Source of the DNA: Comamonadaceae bacterium | Lineage (GTDB): Bacteria > Pseudomonadota > Gammaproteobacteria > Burkholderiales > Burkholderiaceae_C | Direction: 5' to 3' | Assembly: GCA_947457975.1 (NCBI GenBank) | Contig: CANGYC010000063.1 | Span: 1 to 10,173, forward strand | Length of the DNA: 10,173 nucleotides | Shown here: positions 5,859 through 10,173 of the stretch, piece by piece | How positions within the stretch are numbered: position 1 is the first letter of the stretch | How the letters are laid out: every line of letters starts with the position of its first letter | Notes under the pieces: model-generated | Seen by the model: only the letters and a program-made list of their open reading frames with translations | Database searches by the model: none | Told to the model about the DNA's origin: nothing | Made by a program: the position numbers and the translations under genes

Positions 5859-7325
5859 ATGACTGCATCCTTTTCGAACCTTCAGCTCAACCCTGCACTG
5901 GCCAAGGCCGTGGCCGAAATGGGCTACGAGTCCATGACGCCGATCCAGGAGCAGGCGATTCCTGTCGTGCTGCAGGGCCGGGACGTCATGGGCGCGGCTC
6001 AGACCGGCACCGGCAAGACAGCGGCCTTCTCGCTGCCCCTGCTGCAGCGGATGATGGTGCATGAAAACCCGTCCACCTCGCCGGCCCGTCACCCGGTGCG
6101 CGCCCTGGTGCTGCTGCCCACGCGCGAGCTGGCCGACCAGGTGGCCCAGCAAATCAAGCTCTACGCCAAGTACACCAAGCTGCGCAGCGCCGTGGTCTTC
6201 GGTGGCATGGACATGAAGCCGCAGACCGCCGAGCTCAAGGCGGGTGTGGAGGTGCTGATCGCCACCCCAGGCCGACTGCTGGATCACATTGAGGCCAAGA
6301 ACGCGGTGCTCAACCAGGTGGAGTACGTGGTGCTCGACGAGGCCGACCGCATGCTGGACATCGGCTTTCTGCCCGACCTACAGCGCATCCTGTCCTACCT
6401 GCCCAAAAAACGCACCACGCTGCTGTTTTCGGCCACCTTCTCCCCCGAGATCAAGCGCCTGGCCGCGAGCTACCTGCAGGAGCCGGTGACCATCGAGGTG
6501 GCCCGCTCCAATGCCACGGCCTCCACGGTGGAGCAGCATTTCTATGCCGTGGATGTGGACGACAAGCGCCGCGCCCTGGTCAAGCTGCTGCGCGAGCGCG
6601 GCATCACGCAGGCCTTTGTGTTTGTCAACAGCAAGCTCGGCTGCGCACGCCTGGCCCGCTCGCTCGAGCGCGAGGGCCTCAAGACCGCTGCCCTGCACGG
6701 CGACAAGAGCCAGGACGAGCGCCTCAAAGCCCTGGACGCCTTCAAAAAAGGCGAAGTCGAACTGCTGGTGTGCACCGACGTGGCCGCGCGCGGCCTGGAC
6801 ATCAAGGACGTGCCGGCGGTCTTTAACTTCGACGTGCCCTTCAACGCCGAGGACTACGTGCACCGCATCGGCCGCACTGGCCGCGCCGGCGCCTCGGGTC
6901 TGGCCGTGAGCTTCGCCTCGCCCAGCGACAACCGGCTGGTGTCTGATATCGAAAAACTGATCAAGACCAAGCTCGAGCTCGAGCCGCTGGAGCTCGACGA
7001 GGGCCGGGCCCGGGGCGAGCGCTTCAACGATGGGGGCCGCAGCGCGCGCGAGCCGGGTGAAGACGAGCGCGGCAGCCGATATGCACGCGAAGAGCGCACG
7101 GAACGCACGGAACGCACCGAGCGTCCGCTGCGCCCTGCCCGGCAGCCCGCCAAGCCCAAAGACCCCTTCTTTGAGCAGCCCTACGAGGCCAGCACGCCGC
7201 CGGACGTCGCACCCGCCTGGGAAGCCACGCCCAAGACCAGCGCGCGCATTTCGGCCAACATCAAACCCAAGCGCAAGGTCGCAGCGCTGTTCAAGGCCGG
7301 CGACACCGAAGCCCAGGCCCACTGA
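5859..7325 (+). CDS. rhlE: RhlE-type DEAD-box ATP-dependent RNA helicase
   Basis: This 488-residue cytoplasmic helicase unwinds short RNA duplexes, with family roles in ribosome assembly, RNA decay and cold adaptation. All core motifs are present: Q motif (F5 to Q30, with TPIQEQAIP), motif I AQTGTGKT (47-54), PTRELA, TPGRLLD, DEAD (160-163), SAT (191-193), ARGLDI and HRIGRTGR (335-342). After about residue 370 comes a charged, low-complexity tail with a TERTERTER run, ending in KPKRKVAALFK. This tail is usual for burkholderial RhlE and is thought to bind RNA. A GTG at 5841 is in frame, but the ATG at 5859 gives the family-standard MTASFSNL start. No clear Shine-Dalgarno precedes either. RhlE is preferred over other DEAD-box paralogues from the overall match and tail type, by judgement rather than alignment. 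Confidence 0.93.
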   Translation: MTASFSNLQLNPALAKAVAEMGYESMTPIQEQAIPVVLQGRDVMGAAQTGTGKTAAFSLPLLQRMMVHENPSTSPARHPVRALVLLPTRELADQVAQQIKLYAKYTKLRSAVVFGGMDMKPQTAELKAGVEVLIATPGRLLDHIEAKNAVLNQVEYVVLDEADRMLDIGFLPDLQRILSYLPKKRTTLLFSATFSPEIKRLAASYLQEPVTIEVARSNATASTVEQHFYAVDVDDKRRALVKLLRERGITQAFVFVNSKLGCARLARSLEREGLKTAALHGDKSQDERLKALDAFKKGEVELLVCTDVAARGLDIKDVPAVFNFDVPFNAEDYVHRIGRTGRAGASGLAVSFASPSDNRLVSDIEKLIKTKLELEPLELDEGRARGERFNDGGRSAREPGEDERGSRYAREERTERTERTERPLRPARQPAKPKDPFFEQPYEASTPPDVAPAWEATPKTSARISANIKPKRKVAALFKAGDTEAQAH

Positions 7326-7336
7326 GTCCGGCGCGG

Positions 7337-7349
7337 GCCCCTGGAGGGC
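7337..7349. terminator. Small GC hairpin between convergent genes
   Basis: GCCC-CTGGA-GGGC can form a 4-bp stem in the 24-bp gap between the rhlE stop and the stop of the small minus-strand gene. It could act on both transcripts, but the stem is short and no T-run follows directly. Confidence 0.25.
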
Positions 7350-7553
7350 TCAGGCCTTTGCGGCCAGCAATTGCCGGGCGTCGTCTTCCCACCAAGCCAG
7401 GGCTGCGTAGAAGCCCTCCCAGACGCAGCCATTGCAGCCGCGGCCGCAACAGCCATTAGGTTCAGGCGGTGGCGCTCGGTGCACCAAGCCCTGCTCGGCC
7501 AAGGCCTGGTGCCAGCTGGCGATCCGGGCCCGGGCATGCTCCAGATCAGCCAT
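7350..7553 (-). CDS. Small oxidoreductase-like domain protein
   Basis: A 67-residue protein matching the short oxidoreductase-like domain (Oxidored-like family). The diagnostic block is PPPEPNGCCGRGCNGCVWEGFY at about residues 28-49 followed by a C-terminal amphipathic helix with LAWWEDD; it supplies four clustered cysteines (CC..GC..C). The cysteine spacing suggests metal binding or redox chemistry. No member's reaction is known to me, so no function is assigned. The gene starts 27 bp after the stop of the TonB-like lipoprotein gene on the same strand, so the two are probably co-transcribed. No Shine-Dalgarno is evident before the ATG at 7553. It converges on rhlE. Confidence 0.8.
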   Translation of the reverse strand: MADLEHARARIASWHQALAEQGLVHRAPPPEPNGCCGRGCNGCVWEGFYAALAWWEDDARQLLAAKA

Positions 7554-7580
7554 GGGGAAAACTTAGGCGATCCGGTGCGT

Positions 7581-8246
7581 TCAGCGGCTGCGCTGGCCCT
7601 CGGTGAGGGTGTCCAGCTGGAAACGGCCGCTCTTGTCCCACAGCCAGACATCGGTCCAGGTGACCTGACCCATGCGGGTGGGCGCTGGATAGGGTGCGGC
7701 CGCGCGCACCATGCGTTCAATCTCGGCCATCACCTCGGGGGCGTGCTTGGGCGCACGCATCCAGTCCAGGCGCTGCACCTGGCCCCGCGCGTCGATGTCC
7801 ACATTGAGTACCCCCACGGCGTACAGCATGGGCGGCATCACGCCCTTATAGATGCGCTGGGCGTTCTGGGCATAGATGTGGGAGGCACCGTAGCGCCGGT
7901 AGTCGCGCGGCGTGGTGGCCGTGGCCGTGCGCAAAGGAGGGGTGACCACGGGGGCCTCAGGCGGCGGCGGGGGCACCACCACCACGGGAGGCAGGCTAGG
8001 CGGCTGGGCCACTGGCGCGGGCTGGGGTGCGGGTTGTGGCGCTGGCTGAGGCGCGGGCTGTGGCGCGGGCTGCGGCCTGGCCTGCGGGGCTGGCTGCGGC
8101 ACCGGTAAAGGCAATGGGAAAGGCTGGGGCGGCGGCAGCGGGATGGTGCAGGCGGCCAGCAGGGCCAGTGCTGCGGCCAGGACCGCGCGGGCCGACCAGC
8201 GCGCCGCGTCAACGCAAGATAGGGGAGGGACGGAGGTGGAGGTCAT
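7581..8246 (-). CDS. Proline-rich lipoprotein with TonB-like C-terminal domain
   Basis: This 221-residue protein has a signal peptide (hydrophobic AVLAAALALL, residues 21-30) ending in lipobox L30-A31-A32-C33. Thr at +2 predicts the outer membrane. Residues 35-105 are Pro-rich, with about five Pro-Ala-Pro-Gln repeats (51-79) and a poly-Pro stretch. The C-terminal part, about 115-215, resembles a TonB_C/TonB-like fold: YAVGVLNVDIDARGQVQRLD, a helix EVMAEIERMVRAAAPYP, then a final strand around WLWDKSGRFQLD. True TonB is anchored in the inner membrane by a helix and couples to ExbBD. Here the anchor is a lipid, so energy transduction is doubtful and a structural or partner-binding role is plausible. 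In mRNA sense AGGAG lies 6 nt before the ATG at 8246, fixing the start. It is followed by the small Cys-rich gene. Confidence 0.8.
   Translation of the reverse strand: MTSTSVPPLSCVDAARWSARAVLAAALALLAACTIPLPPPQPFPLPLPVPQPAPQARPQPAPQPAPQPAPQPAPQPAPVAQPPSLPPVVVVPPPPPEAPVVTPPLRTATATTPRDYRRYGASHIYAQNAQRIYKGVMPPMLYAVGVLNVDIDARGQVQRLDWMRAPKHAPEVMAEIERMVRAAAPYPAPTRMGQVTWTDVWLWDKSGRFQLDTLTEGQRSR
8010..8096 (-). repeat. Pro-Ala-Pro-Gln tandem repeat within the TonB-like lipoprotein
   Basis: An imperfect 12-nt period encodes repeated Pro-Ala-Pro-Gln units (residues 51-79). Such extended Pro-rich segments act as rigid spacers across the periplasm in TonB-type proteins. Copy number may vary between strains without frameshift. 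Confidence 0.75.
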
Positions 8247-8399
8247 CGGTGTCTCCTGGGTCAGCTATGCTTTTGGTCGATAAAGGGCGGGCCACGCCGC
8301 TTGCTCATCCTTGACTGTGATTGTGACTGCTTTGTGCACGCGGGAATACACACTGGGCGACTGCTTCGAAGCTTCACCCCCTGACTTCCAACCTGGACC
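8247..8399. promoter_or_regulatory. Divergent intergenic region, TonB-like lipoprotein / xdhC
   Basis: This 153-bp region must carry promoters for both genes. A plus-strand TTGACTG box near 8313 is followed by a near-repeat TGTGACTG, with TACACA about 17 bp after the second. That is a weak candidate for xdhC. Overlapping palindromes TTCGAA and GAAGCTTC lie at 8366-8376. xdhC has no strong Shine-Dalgarno. No regulator can be named. Confidence 0.3.
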
Positions 8400-9215
8400 A
8401 TGACGGATTTTCCCCCAGAACTGCCCGAGCTTCTGCTGGACCAGCTGGCCCGCACGCCGGGGGTGCTGGTTCGGGTGGAACGCACCCAGGGCTCAGTTCC
8501 CCGTGAGGCAGGCACCTGGATGGGCGTGTTCGCGGACCACGTAGTCGGCACCATAGGCGGCGGGCACCTGGAGCACGAGGCCATTGCCCAGGCGCGCCGA
8601 CTGCTGCACGACCAGAGCCTGCCGGCCAACGCCCAACGGGTGGCCCTCGGGCCCTCGCTGGGCCAATGCTGCGGCGGCGTGGTGCACCTGGGCTTCGAAC
8701 GCCTGGCGCAGGGCTTGCCCGTGCCGCGCGAGCGGCTGGCGATGGCCCCCATGCCTGTGGCACTGTTTGGCGGCGGCCACGTGGGCCATGCCCTGGCCCG
8801 GCTGCTGCTCACCCTGCCCTGCACGCTCACCTGGGTGGACAGCCGCGAAGGCATCTTCCCCCCGGGGCTGCCTGAGCGCGTGCGCTGCGAGCATGCTGAG
8901 CCGGTGCATGACGCAGTGCAGGACCTTCCCGCAGGCTCCCAGGTGCTCATCATGAGCTTCAGCCATGCCGAAGACCTGGACGTGGTGGCCGCCTGCCTCA
9001 AGCGCCAGCGGGCGCACGGCGACCTGCCCTTCATCGGCCTGATTGGCAGCCAGACCAAATGGGCGAGCTTTCGCCAGCGGCTCCTGGCGCAGGGCTTCAG
9101 CGAAGACGAACTGGCGCAGGTCACCTGCCCCATCGGCGTGCCGGGCCTGCAGGGCAAGGAGCCCGAGGTGATCGCCGTGGCAGTGGCCGCGCAATTGCTG
9201 ATGCGCCGGGCCTGA
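8400..9215 (+). CDS. xdhC: Xanthine dehydrogenase accessory protein XdhC
   Basis: XdhC binds molybdenum cofactor, helps its sulfuration and delivers it to the XdhB subunit of xanthine dehydrogenase in the cytoplasm. The 271-residue product shows the family landmarks: GSVPREAG (31-38), GGGHLEHEA (53-61), LGPSLGQCCGG (83-93, with the Cys pair thought to handle cofactor), a Rossmann-like FGGGHVGHALA (123-133), FIGLIGSQTKWASF (211-224) and CPIGVPGLQGKEP (243-255). The ATG at 8400 gives a standard N-terminus. In many bacteria xdhC follows xdhA and xdhB. Here the upstream gene is an unrelated divergent lipoprotein gene, so the dehydrogenase subunits must be elsewhere, perhaps beyond the right edge. 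It points the same way as puuD, 186 bp downstream. Confidence 0.95.
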   Translation: MTDFPPELPELLLDQLARTPGVLVRVERTQGSVPREAGTWMGVFADHVVGTIGGGHLEHEAIAQARRLLHDQSLPANAQRVALGPSLGQCCGGVVHLGFERLAQGLPVPRERLAMAPMPVALFGGGHVGHALARLLLTLPCTLTWVDSREGIFPPGLPERVRCEHAEPVHDAVQDLPAGSQVLIMSFSHAEDLDVVAACLKRQRAHGDLPFIGLIGSQTKWASFRQRLLAQGFSEDELAQVTCPIGVPGLQGKEPEVIAVAVAAQLLMRRA

Positions 9216-9230
9216 GAACCGGCGAGCAAC

Positions 9231-9258
9231 TGGACGATGGCGACCGTCTTTGTATACA
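9231..9258 (+). promoter_or_regulatory. Candidate sigma70 promoter for puuD
   Basis: TGGACG (9231-9236), a 16-bp spacer and TATACA (9253-9258) form the best -35/-10 pair in this gap. The -10 sits in a TGTATACA palindrome (9251-9258), which could also be an operator half. Transcription would start near 9265 and leave a leader of about 137 nt before puuD. Confidence 0.5.
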
Positions 9259-9267
9259 CTGGCGCCC

Positions 9268-9312
9268 GATCGCAGCGGAGCCGGGCCCCCTGAAAGCCCA
9301 GGAGTCGCGGTC
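9268..9312 (+). ncRNA. Candidate NMT1-type xanthine/uric acid riboswitch aptamer in the puuD leader
   Basis: The RNA can fold as a hairpin with an internal loop. The outer stem is GAUCGC (9268-9273) with GCGGUC (9307-9312), 6 bp with one G-U. The internal loop is AGCGGAG (9274-9280) facing AGUC (9303-9306). The inner stem is CC-GGGC (9281-9286) with GCCC-A-GG (9296-9302), and the terminal loop is CCCCUGAAA. A hairpin with a conserved, purine-rich internal bulge is the reported architecture of the NMT1 motif, which binds xanthine and uric acid and is associated with oxidised-purine genes in proteobacteria. Position just after a promoter and ahead of a urate oxidase fits. I am matching architecture and context from memory, not a covariance model. 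Confidence 0.5.
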
Positions 9313-9394
9313 CCTCGCAGCTCACAGCGCCCGCAGTGGTGAGCCGCCCTCCGGCCGGGCCTTTTGGCACGCTGGAGCTGCTGAATAAAGGGAC
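9310..9394 (+). promoter_or_regulatory. Possible expression platform: anti-Shine-Dalgarno pairing in the puuD leader
   Basis: GTCCCT at 9310-9315 is the exact reverse complement of AGGGAC at 9389-9394, which contains the puuD Shine-Dalgarno (AAAGGGA, 9387-9393, 8 nt before the ATG). A G-U pair extends it to 7 bp. It shares 9310-9312 with the outer stem of the candidate aptamer, so the two folds exclude each other. Between them lie a 6-bp hairpin (GCTCAC 9320-9325 / GTGAGC 9339-9344) and a short GC stem (9346-9349/9357-9360) followed by CTTTT. Confidence 0.4.
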
Positions 9395-9401
9395 TCGCCA
9401 C

Positions 9402-10173
9402 ATGGATAGCTACCTGCTCGACTGGGCCAACCTGCTGCTGCGCTGGGTGCATGTCATCACCGCCATCGCCTGGGTCGGCTCCTCCTTTTACTTTGTCTTC
9501 CTGGATTCCTCGCTCACCCCACCGGTCGATGAGGACCTCAAAAAACAGGGCGTGAGCGGCGAACTCTGGGCCGTGCACGGCGGCGGCTTTTATCACCCGG
9601 TGAAGTTTGCAGTGAAGCCACCGCAGCTGCCGGGCCACCTGCACTGGTTCTACTGGGAAAGCTACAGCACCTGGCTCTCAGGGATTGCGCTGTTTTCCAT
9701 CTCCTACCTCTGGCAGGCCGGCACCTACCTGATCGACAAGTCCAAGATGGACTGGGCACCGTCCACCGCCGTGCTGGCCGCGCTGGCCTTCCTGGTGGTG
9801 TTCTGGCTGCTCTACGACCTGATCTGCCGCACCCTGGGCCAAAAGAAAAACGGCGATGCGCTGGTGGGCCTGAGCGTGCTGGTGCTGGTGTGCGTGGCCT
9901 CCTGGCTGGCCTGCCACTGGTTCGCCGGCCGCGCAGCCTTCCTGCTGGTGGGCGGCATGATTGCCACGGCCATGAGCGCCAACGTGTTCTTCTGGATCAT
10001 CCCGGGCCAACGCACGGTGATCGCGGACATCAAGGCCGGCAAACCGGTGGACCCGATCCACGGCTTCCGAGGCAAGCAGCGCAGCGTGCACAACACCTAC
10101 TTCACGCTGCCGGTGATCTTTGCCATGCTAAGCAACCACTACAGCTTCACCTGGAGCCACCCGCAGAACTGGC
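9402..10173 (+). CDS. puuD: PuuD, membrane-bound urate oxidase (urate hydroxylase), 3' end outside window
   Basis: PuuD oxidises urate to 5-hydroxyisourate at the inner membrane. Full-length members end in a cytochrome c domain that takes the electrons, so no peroxide is made. The 257 visible residues cover the N-terminal membrane domain. Predicted helices lie at about 10-34 (RWVHVITAIAWVGSSFYFVF), 85-108, 121-142, 153-172, 177-200 and 233 onward. Typical landmarks are the periplasmic HGGGFYHPVKF (59-69), LHWFYWESYSTWLSG (80-94), NVFFWIIPGQ (194-203) and HNTYFTLPVIFAMLSNHYSF (230-249), with several His and Trp residues suited to haem or substrate contact. The cytochrome c part is outside the window. 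The start at 9402 has AAAGGGA 8 nt upstream. Context with xdhC supports the xanthine-to-urate route. Confidence 0.93.
   Translation, partial: MDSYLLDWANLLLRWVHVITAIAWVGSSFYFVFLDSSLTPPVDEDLKKQGVSGELWAVHGGGFYHPVKFAVKPPQLPGHLHWFYWESYSTWLSGIALFSISYLWQAGTYLIDKSKMDWAPSTAVLAALAFLVVFWLLYDLICRTLGQKKNGDALVGLSVLVLVCVASWLACHWFAGRAAFLLVGGMIATAMSANVFFWIIPGQRTVIADIKAGKPVDPIHGFRGKQRSVHNTYFTLPVIFAMLSNHYSFTWSHPQNW

Noticed and set aside
5696..5860. N-terminal extension of the DUF4136 lipoprotein to a start at 5860
   Set aside because: The added 55 residues are non-conserved in character and would bury the signal peptide. The ATG at 5695 has an excellent Shine-Dalgarno.
6378..7322. A 314-codon open frame on the minus strand opposite rhlE
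   Set aside because: It lies wholly within the motif-complete rhlE gene and has an Ala/Gly/His-rich shadow composition.
8261..9644. Two minus-strand open frames of about 380 codons opposite xdhC and puuD
   Set aside because: They run across two well-supported genes and their intergenic leader, with no domains and a Ser/Arg/Pro- or His/Gln-rich antisense composition.

Overview
The window is GC-rich throughout and has the codon habits of a betaproteobacterium. The protein set points to Burkholderiales, most likely Comamonadaceae or the neighbouring Ideonella/Leptothrix-type lineages: an RhlE with a charged tail ending in KPKRKVAAL, a DUF4136 lipoprotein, a symmetrical ApaH, an XdhC next to a membrane urate oxidase, and a TonB-like lipoprotein. 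The organism call is inference from gene types, not from a marker gene. Eight protein genes are supported. The two outermost run off the window edges. I see no insertion sequence, phage gene, tRNA, rRNA or CRISPR array.

Layout. 1-2475 (minus): a large secreted protein, missing its C-terminal end, made of a signal peptide, a GH18 chitinase-like domain, an Ala-Pro linker, a CBM5/12-like chitin-binding module, a second Ala-Pro linker, and DUF4874 plus DUF4832 regions. 2476-2807: its long upstream region, with several hairpins and two repeats spaced 22 bp apart. 2808-4118 (minus): a CNNM/CorC-HlyC type membrane protein, divergent from apaH (4143-5021, plus) with only 24 bp between the start codons. 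5027-5695 (minus): a DUF4136 lipoprotein, tail to tail with apaH. 5859-7325 (plus): an RhlE-type DEAD-box RNA helicase. 8246-7350 (minus): a two-gene unit made of a lipoprotein with a TonB-like C-terminal domain and a small Cys-rich oxidoreductase-like protein. 8400-9215 (plus): XdhC, the xanthine dehydrogenase maturation factor. 9402-10173 (plus, partial): PuuD, a membrane-bound urate oxidase.

How the parts fit. The right-hand end is a purine-oxidation locus. XdhC matures xanthine dehydrogenase (hypoxanthine to xanthine to urate), and PuuD then oxidises urate. The 186-bp gap between them holds a recognisable promoter and a long leader. The leader can fold into a two-stem RNA with a purine-rich internal loop, matching the architecture of the NMT1 motif (the xanthine/uric acid riboswitch). 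The closing stem overlaps a sequence exactly complementary to the puuD Shine-Dalgarno. This is the most interesting item here: a candidate riboswitch sensing the substrates of the very enzymes it flanks. The left-hand end is a polysaccharide (probably chitin) degradation or binding gene with an unusual domain fusion and a structured start region. The middle is ordinary housekeeping and envelope content.
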